Below, piece by piece: positions 8,901 through 17,400 of a stretch of 27,837 bases of DNA (its first letter is position 1; each line of letters opens with the position of its first letter). Under the pieces are notes generated by a model. That model saw only the letters and a list, made by a program, of their open reading frames with translations. It had not been told where the DNA came from and did no database searches. The DNA lies in the NCBI GenBank assembly GCA_045616505.1, contig JAZLGV010000066.1, forward strand, positions 1 through 27,837, written 5' to 3'. The position numbers and the translations under genes are program-made. Source of the stretch: JAKSUT01 sp045616505. Lineage in GTDB: Bacteria; Cyanobacteriota; Vampirovibrionia; Gastranaerophilales; Gastranaerophilaceae.

Positions 8901-9048
8901 AAGGTTTTATACCATCTTCAAGCATTTTTTCAATACGGTTTATAACAGTAAAAGTTTTACCTGTCCCAGGGCCTGCAAGCAACATTATTTGTCCTTTTTG
9001 TTGCTCAATTGCTTTTTTTTGAAGTTCATTAGGTTCTATTTTTTTCAT
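5989..9048 (-). CDS. UvrD/PcrA-type helicase fused to a RecB/AddB-like Fe-S nuclease
   Basis: 1019 aa, acting on DNA. The N-terminal superfamily 1A helicase has Q10, Walker A GPGTGKT (26-32), VDEYQDTNDLQ near 263, GDDDQIIYGFQGAN near 291, TYHGSKGREF and LLRLLFVGITRAKHAL. The C-terminal PD-(D/E)XK nuclease has H809 (IIHELLE), D900 (GKIDRIE) and D914/K916 (YDYKTG). Four cysteines, C780 (SCPRKFF) plus C1005, C1008 and C1014, match the AddB/Cas4-type iron-sulfur staple; C1002 is extra. The AddAB/AdnAB-like architecture suggests DNA end processing in recombination repair, or defence. AAGGAG (9055-9060) precedes ATG 9048. A 45-aa ORF lies just upstream and a WYL regulator diverges beyond it. Confidence 0.93.
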   Translation of the reverse strand: MKKIEPNELQKKAIEQQKGQIMLLAGPGTGKTFTVINRIEKMLEDGIKPSSILCLTFSDAAANEMRQRLIKKMGVVASSVDVYTYHSFCNDVIKEHPSEFEMASNVRLITDTEKINIMKECIDETELKAFVSERGGKYFYTKDFINHVEKIKSKRLSKEEYLSCIDTNPELKPKLAILESEIFEIEQKGKTKGLKTRNDEKEKIEKNIEKAKELWTLYELYSQKMLEQNVIDFSDMINFVLNKFDDDKAFLKEVSNKYSYFLVDEYQDTNDLQNSIIFNLLDENNEKNIFVVGDDDQIIYGFQGANTDNLENFLIKYPDTNVICLRENNRSTQSILDFSYNVVTQDQSRLENNPKFVERDINKKLTAKNENIIKKDKKVKRIQFGETLQELNYIVEEIKNLVESDDCPTKDGKKDLSEIAIITKKREELETFSELLKGKNIPFQIDNGKSIFSIRSSLLIYFYLKALHNRATSSEKLFGLLLAEPFKINLEDYNRIRKTKEYLKANKKEPNDFISIMEQLSDWKDAEKINNFLNTFKHLQNYATTNGLRNFIVELINRTGILECFYRLGENRMENIMGIKKMIAEANDCEKTISSNSLAGFIEYLDLSIENEIEICIDKAKYVQNAVQLTTYHGSKGREFEHVYLPNLIEKRWESFRRNGEYKLITEPVLEKEEAQIKKDSELLRLLFVGITRAKHALTISFADMDDGKAQQVTKFLQDLNDENIENIQIPCDEEEFTKEFVRNISRAVFDNQKAFKNDIEEKVEKISLSPSRLNDYISCPRKFFYLKVLDIDVEEANWDRANFGTIIHELLENAIIEARENNGTYPTKEKIKEKFCSKIEVATFTTPEEKEKFLKQGEKIFSEYYPLTFAQIPCDRVVEIEYEFKDIEIEGSTINGKIDRIEKNTDGTYELYDYKTGTSVSETQITIGGKKENYFNQLCFYKYAFEKLTGNKVSKVGIIYVEENKTKVKVLDNDDMDYISKLITETFEKIKSLNFLPNKECKNCDFCEYKQLCKLDVI

Positions 9049-9088
9049 ATCATACTCCTTTTATTTATTATTATAGTTAAAATATTTT

Positions 9089-9226
9089 TTATATTGAAAT
9101 ACTGGTGAAAAGATAAAGAATAAATAACATTCCAAAAACTAAAGATAATAAAGGTAAATTTAGTCCGATAAGTGAAAGTAAAATTATTATTCCTATACTG
9201 CAATCAGATTTTAATATTTTTGCCAT
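9089..9226 (-). CDS. Small hydrophobic peptide ORF (45 aa)
   Basis: The ATG at 9226 follows AAAGGAAC at a suitable distance. The product begins MAKILKSDCS and continues as an almost unbroken hydrophobic stretch (residues 11-40) interrupted by Gly-Leu-Asn-Leu-Pro in the middle, so one bent helix or a short hairpin in the membrane is expected. It stops 40 bp before the helicase-nuclease start on the same strand and could be the first gene of that transcript or a leader peptide. No homologue is recognised, and coding status rests on the ribosome-binding site, operon position and membrane-like composition. Confidence 0.45.
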   Translation of the reverse strand: MAKILKSDCSIGIIILLSLIGLNLPLLSLVFGMLFILYLFTSISI

Positions 9227-9268
9227 TTTCTTGTTCCTTTTTTCTTATTACATTTAAAATCATACAAG

Positions 9269-9313
9269 TTTGTTGTGACAAATATGGACACATTTTTTCT
9301 TGTGTGATAAAAT
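9269..9313 (+). promoter_or_regulatory. WYL-gene promoter with adjacent inverted repeat
   Basis: TGGACA (9285-9290, five of six -35 bases), 17 bp, then TAAAAT (9308-9313, five of six -10 bases) lead into AGAGGTG (9322-9328) and ATG 9333, giving a leader of only about a dozen bases. Immediately upstream, TTTGT-N4-ACAAA (9269-9282) is an inverted repeat centred between the divergent genes. It could be an autoregulatory operator. On the minus strand the TTGTCA within it, plus a TTTAAA 17 bp on, may serve the 45-aa ORF and helicase. Confidence 0.55.
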
Positions 9314-9332
9314 TTTAAAAAAGAGGTGTGTT

Positions 9333-10289
9333 ATGACAGAAGATAAACCAAGATATTCAAGAATTTCAGACATAATTGATTTAGCTACATTTATGCAATC
9401 AAAAGCAAATGGCGTAACAATAAATGATATTGAAAAAAGGTATAATGTTTCTAGAAGAACAGCTATTCGCATGCGTGATAGTTTGATGAATATATTTCCT
9501 TCAATAACTGAAATCGAAACTGATGATTCTTTAAAACATGTTGGATTTTGTAATTATTCAATAGGAAATTTGATTTCTTTTACATCAAAAGAAATTGCAA
9601 ATATTGAACAACTTCAAAGAAGAACAACAAACGCAGAAATGAAAAATGAATTGCAAAAAACAGTTGAAAAATTAAAAGCATTAAATAATAAAGAATTAAA
9701 AAATATAGAAAATAGAATTGAATTAATAATGCAGACAGAAGGTTATGCAGTACGTCAAATGCCTCAATACAAAATTGATTTAAAAGTTTTAGAAACAATA
9801 AGAACAGCAATTCAAAATTCTTTTAAGGTAAAAGGTGTTTATCATGATAAACAAAGAGAAATTGAACCTTTAGGTTTGATTTATGGAGAAAAAATATTTT
9901 TAGTTGCAAGAGAAAAGGCAAAAGGTGATGATATTTATACTTTCCATCTTCACAAATTCTCTAATCTAACATTGACAGAAAATAAGTTTGATAAACAAGG
10001 GTTTAATTTGTCAGAATATTCAAAATTATCTTTTGGAATTTACCACGGTGAGATTTTGAATGTAAAATTGAGTTTTGATAAAGAAGTTGCTCAAGATGCT
10101 TTGACATACAATTTTCATCCGACACAAAAAACAGTTTTGGAAGATGATGGAACTGTAACTGTTAAATTTAAAGCTAGCGGCAGTCGTGAAATTATTTGGC
10201 ATGTTTTTAAATGGGGAAAACATTGCAAAATTTTAGCTCCGAAAAAATTGCAAAAAGAATTTAAAAACTATATAAAAGATCTTTTGTAA
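9333..10289 (+). CDS. WYL-domain transcriptional regulator with N-terminal HTH
   Basis: 318 aa. Residues 28-50 (VTINDIEKRYNVSRRTAIRMRDSL) form a winged-HTH DNA-reading helix. Residues 155-215 are a WYL domain (EPLGLIYGEKIFLVARE, where IFL stands in place of the canonical WYL) with the following HLHKFSNL strand. A C-terminal WCX-like extension ends near IWHVFKWGKHCKILAP. WYL regulators often sense nucleic-acid ligands and control DNA repair (PafBC, DriD) or anti-phage islands (BrxR, CapW). This gene diverges from the helicase-nuclease unit, which makes that unit its most likely target besides itself; this is inference. A TTG at 9300 would extend the frame by 11 residues, but the AGAGGTG site selects ATG 9333. 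It ends 2 bp from the convergent metalloprotease gene with no terminator hairpin between. Confidence 0.9.
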   Translation: MTEDKPRYSRISDIIDLATFMQSKANGVTINDIEKRYNVSRRTAIRMRDSLMNIFPSITEIETDDSLKHVGFCNYSIGNLISFTSKEIANIEQLQRRTTNAEMKNELQKTVEKLKALNNKELKNIENRIELIMQTEGYAVRQMPQYKIDLKVLETIRTAIQNSFKVKGVYHDKQREIEPLGLIYGEKIFLVAREKAKGDDIYTFHLHKFSNLTLTENKFDKQGFNLSEYSKLSFGIYHGEILNVKLSFDKEVAQDALTYNFHPTQKTVLEDDGTVTVKFKASGSREIIWHVFKWGKHCKILAPKKLQKEFKNYIKDLL

Positions 10290-10291
10290 TT

Positions 10292-11164
10292 TTAAAATTC
10301 TCCGTCCCAAATGTTTTTTAGCATGTTGTTGATTTCTGTTTTTTCATAGTCTTTTGCTTCGCCATAAATAGTTTTTGCAAAAGGGTTTGAAGTTAATTCA
10401 AGTTCGTCGTCTAATGTTGCTACAATTTTTTTTGGCATATCACATGCTATAGCTTCAAATGGTGAAGTTGCACCGTATTTACAAATGTTCTTTTCTAAAA
10501 AATCACCGTTTTTTGTTTGAAAATCATATAAATTTATTTTTGAATTTGTTTTTTGATATTTTTCTTGCATTTTGTCGTAGCTTATATTTTTCAAAATATT
10601 GTTTTCGTGTATTGCGTGTGCAAATTCGTGCAAAATGATATTTAGAAAATGCGGAGTTGTACTCATTCCCATAGCAAAATCAATGTCAGAAATTTCGTTT
10701 ATATTTTTCCAGTCAAAAAACCATTTTATTCCGTCAGGTGCTTTTTTAATATCTGTTTCGTGGCTATTAAAAAATACTGCATTTCCTTTTGTAAATTGAA
10801 AATTTTCTGGTTTGTATAAAAATGGAGTTGGGAAAAAGTTGCAAAAACCACTGGTTGTTTCAGTTGAAGTTAAGTTCATTTTTGTAAAATCATCAACATA
10901 AACTGCTTCTGGTAATTCGATTTTTTCTCCGAACTTTTCGTTAATCTTTTCTATAAGTGATACTACGGTAGCACAACACCAAGCAAGTGTTTTGTTTTCT
11001 TGGAAATCACTATCGATGCCTTTTTTAGCAAGGTTGTTTGAAACTTTATAAGTATCTGTTGTTTCAATCTGATTTAAAATTTTTGCAGTCATACCTGCTT
11101 CAAAATTTTGTTGCTTATGTTGAATATTATTTTGTTTGTTAAATATTTGAGAATTTATTCTCAT
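10292..11164 (-). CDS. Putative zinc metalloprotease (HExxH) with Asn/Gln-rich N-terminal tag
   Basis: 290 aa. HEFAH (179-183) in the helix IILHEFAHAIH is a classic zinc-binding and catalytic motif. E237 in SPFEAIACD, about 54 residues later, is a plausible third ligand of the gluzincin type. Residues 63-64 are a Cys pair. The N-terminus (MRINSQIF, then an Asn/Gln/Lys-rich stretch to NFEAG) is polar, not a Sec signal, and resembles the leader of the ROK-like protein at 3376. The protease family and substrate are not recognised. AAGAAGGGA precedes ATG 11164. The gene follows tRNA-Arg by 28 bp on the same strand with no terminator between, so it is probably expressed from the tRNA promoter after processing. 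Its 3' end abuts the WYL gene. Confidence 0.75.
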   Translation of the reverse strand: MRINSQIFNKQNNIQHKQQNFEAGMTAKILNQIETTDTYKVSNNLAKKGIDSDFQENKTLAWCCATVVSLIEKINEKFGEKIELPEAVYVDDFTKMNLTSTETTSGFCNFFPTPFLYKPENFQFTKGNAVFFNSHETDIKKAPDGIKWFFDWKNINEISDIDFAMGMSTTPHFLNIILHEFAHAIHENNILKNISYDKMQEKYQKTNSKINLYDFQTKNGDFLEKNICKYGATSPFEAIACDMPKKIVATLDDELELTSNPFAKTIYGEAKDYEKTEINNMLKNIWDGEF

Positions 11165-11192
11165 CTTTTATATCCCTTCTTCTAATAAACCT

Positions 11193-11266
11193 TACCCCCG
11201 ATAGGATTCGAACCTACGACGCCTTCCTTAGGACGGAAGCGCTCTATCCAGCTGAGCTACGGAGGC
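11193..11266 (-). tRNA. tRNA-Arg (anticodon CCU)
   Basis: A 74-nt cloverleaf on the minus strand. The acceptor is GCCTCCG paired with CGGGGGT (two G-U pairs), the D arm GCTC/GAGC, the anticodon arm CTTCC-GTCCTAA-GGAAG with anticodon CCT, and the T arm GTAGG-TTCGAAT-CCTAT, with discriminator A. The 3' CCA is not encoded, since AGG follows, so maturation needs the CCA-adding enzyme encoded at 22939-24345. It reads AGG codons. Confidence 0.97.
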
Positions 11267-11280
11267 AAAGCTGTGTATCT

Positions 11281-11309
11281 ATTATATCAATAGTAATATT
11301 TAAAATCAA
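11281..11309 (-). promoter_or_regulatory. Promoter of tRNA-Arg and probably the metalloprotease
   Basis: On the minus strand TTGATT (11304-11309), 17 bp, then a perfect TATAAT (11281-11286) preceded by TGA, which gives an extended -10. The start is expected near 11274, about eight bases before the mature tRNA 5' end. Confidence 0.82.
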
Positions 11310-11383
11310 ATTAAGTTTAACTTTTGTTTCTTGCTGAATATATTAATTCTGTGTTATCATAAAGTCATTATTTAGGAGCATTT

Positions 11384-13120
11384 ATGAAATATAGCAAGAA
11401 AAAAGATTTAGAGCCTTTAAAAACAGTTGATAAAATCACATCAATTTTAAACAATATTGATTTAAAAATTATAATGTCAGATTTTGTAAAAATATCAGAT
11501 ATTATTGATGAGCAACCTGTTTTTTCTTTGCAAATCGGGGTTTTAGATGGTGTCGCAACTGCAAACGGCAAAGGTACAACTAAAGAATATACTTTAGCAA
11601 GTGCGCATGCTGAACTTATTGAACGTTTACAAAACGGGTTATTTACAAATATAAGAGAAATAAAATCGCCTACAACAAAACAAATCAAAATTGAAGATTT
11701 TCTTTCTGATGACAAAAAATGTGGAGTGAACGACATTTTCCACTATTTATCTGTTTCAAATGTGTTTGAGAACGTAGATTTTAAAAAGGATATAAAAGAT
11801 ATCGTTTATCAAATTCAAAAAAGTCTTACAGGAAGTGCAAAATCAGATTTGTATTGTGAAGAATTTTATGACGTAAAAAACAAAAAAACAGTTTATTTGC
11901 CAATAAAAGCAATAACTCGTGCAATAACTTCAAATGGTATGTCTGCAGGAAATACAAAAGAAGAAGCTTTAGTTCAAGGTTTGTCTGAAATTATTGAAAG
12001 ATATTGTCAAAACAGAATTATAAAAGATAAAACATCTTGTCCTGTTATTCCAAAAGAAGAATATATGTGCTATGAGTCTTTAGCAAAAATGATAGAGTTT
12101 TATAATAAATATGGTTTTGAAGTAGAAGTAAGAGATGCTTCTTTGGGTGAAGGATATCAGTCTATTTGTGTTATTTTTAAACATTTAAAAACAAATAAAT
12201 ACACTTCAAAATTTGCCGCAAATCCAAGTTTTCCTGTTGCAATAGAAAGATGTTTAACAGAATTTGCTCAAGGTTATGATTTGAAATTAGATATTTCTCA
12301 AGCAACAGTTGCCTTTTTTGATTTTGATAATGATTTTGGTTTGAGTGATGTTGATTTGAAATCTATTTTAACTCTTTATAACACATCTTCATTCCCACTA
12401 GGAAAAGCATTTTTTGAAAATCGTAAGCCGTCTTGGGATTTTGATAAAAAAGTTTGGTGTGATGAAAATTTATCAAATAAAGAAATATTAAAATCTATGA
12501 TTTCTTTAATTTTAGACAAATCATTTGATGTTTATGTAAGAGATGTTTCGTTTCTTGGTTTTCCTGCGTTTCATACATATATTCCACAAATGTCAAATTT
12601 AGCAGTAAATGTTTTTGAATTTTTCAAACCTTTTATTTCAAAGGTTTTACCAAAATTCAATAAAAAATGCAAAACTCTTGATGAGTGGACATTGTTAGAA
12701 CTTTGTTTTAACAATTATTGGGGGTTATATTTGTGTATGAATTACCAAAAACGAGATTTTGAAAAATGTATTGATATAATCGATTATCAATTGAAAAATT
12801 CAAATAATGAAAGAACAATAAAAGAAGTTACTTTTATAAAAGAATTGTTGACGATAATGAAAAATGGAATTTCAGAATCAAAAGCTTATGAAATGATAAA
12901 GATTAAATATGACGAAGCTTTTGCTACATCAATGCTTGCCTATTTAAAAGGTGGCGAAGATGTCATGATTAATTATTTATCTGAAATTTATTTAAAGGAT
13001 GAAAAATCTGAAAAAACGAAAGATAGAAAAGCAAAACTAAATATTTTGACAAAAATTTTAGAAGAACAAGCTCTTAAAAATCCAATAAGACAAGAAGATT
13101 TAAAAGATTTGTTTGAATAA
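11384..13120 (+). CDS. ycaO: YcaO-domain protein, long E. coli YcaO-like form
   Basis: 578 aa, close to the roughly 586 aa of E. coli YcaO. Blocks such as NGKGTTKEYTLASAHAELIERL (split about 61-82), SNGMSAGNTKEEALVQGLSE (183-202) followed by IIERY, and IERCLTEFAQG (287-297) match that protein closely. They carry the glutamates (E202, E205, E288, E293) of the YcaO ATP/Mg fold, which activates amide backbones. The helical C-terminal region is also present, unlike in short RiPP cyclodehydratases. E. coli YcaO is linked to RimO-dependent methylthiolation of ribosomal protein S12; the same role here is inferred. No RiPP partner protein or precursor peptide is visible. AGGAG (11374-11378) precedes ATG 11384. 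A weak promoter (TTGCTG 11331, TATCAT 11355) lies upstream, and the 3' end faces the transporter gene 14 bp away. Confidence 0.9.
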   Translation: MKYSKKKDLEPLKTVDKITSILNNIDLKIIMSDFVKISDIIDEQPVFSLQIGVLDGVATANGKGTTKEYTLASAHAELIERLQNGLFTNIREIKSPTTKQIKIEDFLSDDKKCGVNDIFHYLSVSNVFENVDFKKDIKDIVYQIQKSLTGSAKSDLYCEEFYDVKNKKTVYLPIKAITRAITSNGMSAGNTKEEALVQGLSEIIERYCQNRIIKDKTSCPVIPKEEYMCYESLAKMIEFYNKYGFEVEVRDASLGEGYQSICVIFKHLKTNKYTSKFAANPSFPVAIERCLTEFAQGYDLKLDISQATVAFFDFDNDFGLSDVDLKSILTLYNTSSFPLGKAFFENRKPSWDFDKKVWCDENLSNKEILKSMISLILDKSFDVYVRDVSFLGFPAFHTYIPQMSNLAVNVFEFFKPFISKVLPKFNKKCKTLDEWTLLELCFNNYWGLYLCMNYQKRDFEKCIDIIDYQLKNSNNERTIKEVTFIKELLTIMKNGISESKAYEMIKIKYDEAFATSMLAYLKGGEDVMINYLSEIYLKDEKSEKTKDRKAKLNILTKILEEQALKNPIRQEDLKDLFE

Positions 13121-13134
13121 AAACTAATTTATTT

Positions 13135-14421
13135 TTAAGTTTCTGTGTCTAGCGCTTTGTTTAATTTTGGCATAATAATTAGAAATATAAACATTGTTAT
13201 AATTGAGCAGCAAGCCAAAGTTGCGAATAATATTGTGTTGCTTATTGTTCCATATTTTCCGCCCCAAACACCTGCAAAAAGATTGCCTATGAAACTTGAT
13301 AAAAACCAAGTTCCCATAATTAATGACAAGAATTTTTTAGGTGCAAGTTTTGAAACAAGTGACAAACCAATTGGAGATAGGCAAATCTCTCCAATTGTCA
13401 TTATAAAATATGAAGAAACTAACCATAAAGGTGACACTTTAGAAAATCCTGAAAAATATCCTGCAAAAGATAATATAATGTATGATATAGACATTAAAAT
13501 TAGTGCTAATGCAAATTTATGAACAGAACTTGGTTCTTTACCTCTTTTGTTTAAAAAACCCCAAACTGCTGATGCTGTTGGTGCTAACATAATTATAAAT
13601 AAAGGGTTAAGAGATTGAAAATATCCTGTAGGAATAGTTTTTCCAAAAAGAACTCTGTTAGTTGAATATTCAGCAAACAATGTCAATGAAGAGCCTGCTT
13701 GTTCATAGCAACACCAAAATACAACGGTAAATAATAGTAAAATGAACAAAGCTTTTAACTTTGTTTTTTGTTCGGTTGTTAATGCTTCTTGTTTTTCTAA
13801 GTTATTTTTGTTTGCTGTAAATGGATGAATACCATGTTCACCTAATAATTTATTTCCCAATAATTTGTATAAAGCAAGTCCAATCAACATCCCAACACCA
13901 GCAGCTGCAAACCCATAATTATAGCCGTATTTGATAGCCAAAGTTCCGCAAACAAGAGGTGATAAAAATGCACCTAGATTTATACCCATATAAAAAATAG
14001 TAAAACCTGCATCTTTTCTTTCATTGTCATCGCCATACAAAAGTCCGAGTGTTGAACTTATATTAGATTTGAAAAAGCCATTGGCGATAATCATTAAAAA
14101 TAATGCTAAAAGAAAAATGCTGTTAATCCCTGATGCAAGCATAAATAAACCAGCACACATACAAATTGCGCCTAATGTAATACATTTTCTTTGACCTAAA
14201 AATCTATCTGCTAAATAGCCACCAATCAAAGGTGTTAAATAAACTAAGCCTGTATAAAGTCCATAAATATTGCCTGCTTTTGCAGTCGAATACATTAGGT
14301 GTTGAATCATATACAAGATTATTAAAGCTCTCATTCCGTAGAATGCAAATCTTTCCCACATTTCTACGAAAAATAGCAGATACAAACCTTTTGGATGACC
14401 GATATTTTTAGTATTTTCCAT
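13135..14421 (-). CDS. Proton-dependent oligopeptide (POT/PTR2) transporter
   Basis: 428 aa, polytopic, DtpT-like. It imports di- and tripeptides with protons across the inner membrane. The signature ExxERFxYYG appears as E20-M-W-E23-R24-F-A-F-Y-G in the first helix, followed by the POT loop YLTPLIGGYLADRFLGQRK split around residues 56-74, and FYMGINLGAFLSPL later. Around twelve hydrophobic segments are apparent, with a polar central loop near residues 195-215. It is slightly shorter than the common 450-500 aa. No strong Shine-Dalgarno precedes ATG 14421. It lies 19 bp after the SNF2 gene stop and is probably translated from that transcript. No terminator separates it from the convergent ycaO. 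Confidence 0.93.
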   Translation of the reverse strand: MENTKNIGHPKGLYLLFFVEMWERFAFYGMRALIILYMIQHLMYSTAKAGNIYGLYTGLVYLTPLIGGYLADRFLGQRKCITLGAICMCAGLFMLASGINSIFLLALFLMIIANGFFKSNISSTLGLLYGDDNERKDAGFTIFYMGINLGAFLSPLVCGTLAIKYGYNYGFAAAGVGMLIGLALYKLLGNKLLGEHGIHPFTANKNNLEKQEALTTEQKTKLKALFILLLFTVVFWCCYEQAGSSLTLFAEYSTNRVLFGKTIPTGYFQSLNPLFIIMLAPTASAVWGFLNKRGKEPSSVHKFALALILMSISYIILSFAGYFSGFSKVSPLWLVSSYFIMTIGEICLSPIGLSLVSKLAPKKFLSLIMGTWFLSSFIGNLFAGVWGGKYGTISNTILFATLACCSIITMFIFLIIMPKLNKALDTET

Positions 14422-14440
14422 ATCTTGATTTTATCATAAA

Positions 14441-17400
14441 TTAATCAACTGAGAAAATTTCTCTTACATCATCCATAGTTAATGATTTTGTGATATTTCT
14501 ATCAACAGAAATTACGCTATCAACAAGGTCTCTTTTTGCAGTTTTAAGTTTTTGAATTTTTTCTTCAACAGTACCTTTTGTGATAAGTCTATATACAAAT
14601 ACTTTTTTCTTTTGACCGATACGATAAGCTCTGTCTGTAGCTTGGTCTTCAACTGCAGGGTTCCACCAAGGGTCATAGTGGATTACATAATCTGCTCCAG
14701 TTAAGTTCAAACCTGTACCACCAGCTTTCAAACTTATTAAGAAAATTGGGATACTTGGATTTGAATTAAAGTTTTCAACAGCAGCTTGTCTGTCTTTTGT
14801 TTTACCTGTTAAATATTCAAATGGTATATCTTCACGTTTCAACCAATCTTTGATTATATCAAGCATATCTACGAATTGGCTGAATAATAATATTCTGTGT
14901 CCGTTTTCGATGATTTCTTTTAATAATTCTTTTAATTCATTGAATTTACCTGAATCAATTTTACCCTTGAAGCCATCTTTGTCATATAGTCTAGGGTGAC
15001 AACAAATTTGACGCAAGCGTAAAAGAGCTGAGAAAATAGACATTCTGCTTTTTTCCAAACCATTTTGCTCGATACTCTTGAATAATTCTTCTTTTGTAGA
15101 ATCGAATACTTCCATATAAAAGTCTTTTTGTTCTGGAGTAAGTTCGCAGTATGCGATGTTTTCAACTTTATCTGGTAGGTCTTTTGCTACGTCACGTTTC
15201 ATACGACGAAGTATGAATGGATAAATTTGAAGTTTCAAACGTTTTTCAACAGTTTTATCTGCACGTTCCATAATCGGATTAACGTATCTGAAATTAAATT
15301 CAGATATGTTAAACAAAAATCCTGGCATAAGAAAATCAAATACAGACCAAAGTTCTTCAAGTTTGTTTTCGATTGGAGTACCTGAAAGAGCCAATTTGTG
15401 TGGTGCATTAAGTGTTTTAACTGCTTGTGCTGTTTGTGATAATGCGTTTTTAATATTTTGTGATTCATCTAAAATGATGTATCTAAAATTGATTTTTCTT
15501 AGTTTTTCAATATCTCTTCTAACAAGTGCATAGCTTGTAATAACAATATCGTAATTAGGAATTTCTTTAAATAAAGATTTTCTTTCAATGCCTGAAAGTT
15601 TTAAACAAGTTAATTCAGGTGTAAATTTTTGAATTTCACTTTCCCAGTTGAACACAACAGATGTTGGACAAATTACAAGTGTTGGCATTGCGCCATCTTC
15701 ATCTTTTGCCTTTTGTAAAAGAGTTAACGCTTGAAGAGTTTTACCTAACCCCATATCATCAGCCAAAATACCGTTCAAACCGTATTTATACATAAACCAT
15801 AGCCAACTGAAACCTTTGTGTTGATATTCTCTTAATTCTGCTTTTACTTCAGTTGGGAATGTAACATCTTCTGTTGTTGAGAAAGTGGACATTTGTTCCC
15901 AGAATTTTGAGAATTTTTCACTTAATACAAGTTCAACACCCAAGTTTGTTAATTCGTTCAAAAGACCTGCTCGATAGGTTTTTACTGTAAATTTGTCTTC
16001 ATCGTTTCTGTAAACGTCAAAAGAATTGAAAGAACGCATCATTTGATAAATGTTTTGAACAGGATATTCAACGAAACCTAAACTTCTTATTCTTGCGTAT
16101 TTTTCACCGTTTTGAATTGTAGAATAAACTTCGTCAAACTTGATTTTTTCATCACCAGCTTGACCATACAAATATAATTCAAAACCGTCTGTTGTATTTT
16201 CGCTAAAATCAATTTCTGCTTTAAGTTTGAATGGTTCTGGCATCAATTTGAAGAAATTCATATCATCTTTTTCAATAAATTTCCAACCTTCGCCTGCTTG
16301 TTGAATGTAGTAATTGTAAAAGTCAATTGCGTTTTCTTTTTCTAATGCAAGGTTGTTTGTCTGCATTGGGACAAATTTGCAAGCTAAAAGCATATTGTAA
16401 GCTGCTTGTTCGTGTTGAATATTTCTTTTTACCCAATACAAATTATCATCTTTTTTGATTGTTACATAAGGTGTTTTTTCGCTTGTTTTTGAAAATGGAA
16501 CTCTTACGCCATCATATTCAAATTCTAATGATGCTTTTAATGATTGGTCATAATCAATTCCCATAGTAACAATATTCAATGGTGGACGTTGTTCTAGCAT
16601 TAGCTTGCTGATTTGTTCGCAAATTTCAACATCCATAACTTTTTGTAACTTTGGTAATTCTTCGTATATGAATTTACCACCATCAGCATCTTTTAAATCT
16701 GTGAAAGATGATTTAATAAGAGCTTGAGGAATAACACTTACTGGGGCATTTGTTGGGAATATTACGTTTTTATATCTTCCCCATTTTAATTGTCTTGAAA
16801 AATATCTAATTTCTTCAAATGGATAACTTTCGTCTTTGTCAGGTCTTTTCCATTCAAGTGCTAGCATTATATTTCCAACATTTGATGAATTTACTGTTAA
16901 AGTAAGCTTCCATTCTTTATCAGAAAATTTTAATCGTTGTTTTGTTTTTTCGTCTAAAACTTCATCAGCTTTTGCTAAAAGCGAAAACATATCGCCAAAT
17001 TTTGCGATAGGAATATCATACCAACCTGCTTTTTTATCTTGTCTTGATGTTTTTAAAAGTTGTTGAAATATAGCAAGTTCAACTTTTTGAGAAGCATTTA
17101 AAGAAAAATTAGGATCGTTTTTTTGAGCTTCGATTAATGCTTTTAAAATGTTTTCGATTGAACGAACAACTTTTTTTGTTTCTCTTGAAATAATTAATAT
17201 TGAAAAGAAATTAGGTTTTCTTTTGTGGTTAAAATGGAATATATAACCGCCTGTTGGTTCTTCTGTTAAAGCTGTATCTTCATCAGGGAAAGAAGATTCT
17301 ATTCCGTATTTTGTTTCCAAAAAATCTTCATAAGCGTGTTCGTTGATTGCTTTTATTGCAACTGCAACTGCGTGTTTACACCATTCTTCTTTTAGTGGAC

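Noticed and set aside
5989..9048. CRISPR-associated Cas4 because of the Fe-S nuclease domain
   Set aside because: The nuclease is fused to a complete UvrD helicase and no repeat array or other cas gene is present.
9300..9332. TTG-initiated 11-residue N-terminal extension of the WYL regulator
   Set aside because: It overlaps the -10 region and has no ribosome-binding site, whereas ATG 9333 has AGAGGTG at proper spacing.
11384..13120. RiPP biosynthetic cluster around YcaO
   Set aside because: No E1-like, TfuA or dehydrogenase partner and no precursor-like small ORF nearby; the long YcaO form is of the RimO-linked type, and the radical SAM gene is over 4.5 kb away in another operon.
13145..13522. 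Plus-strand ORF of 125 aa opposite the POT transporter gene
   Set aside because: Antisense to a clear transporter frame with conserved motifs; no start signal or family resemblance.
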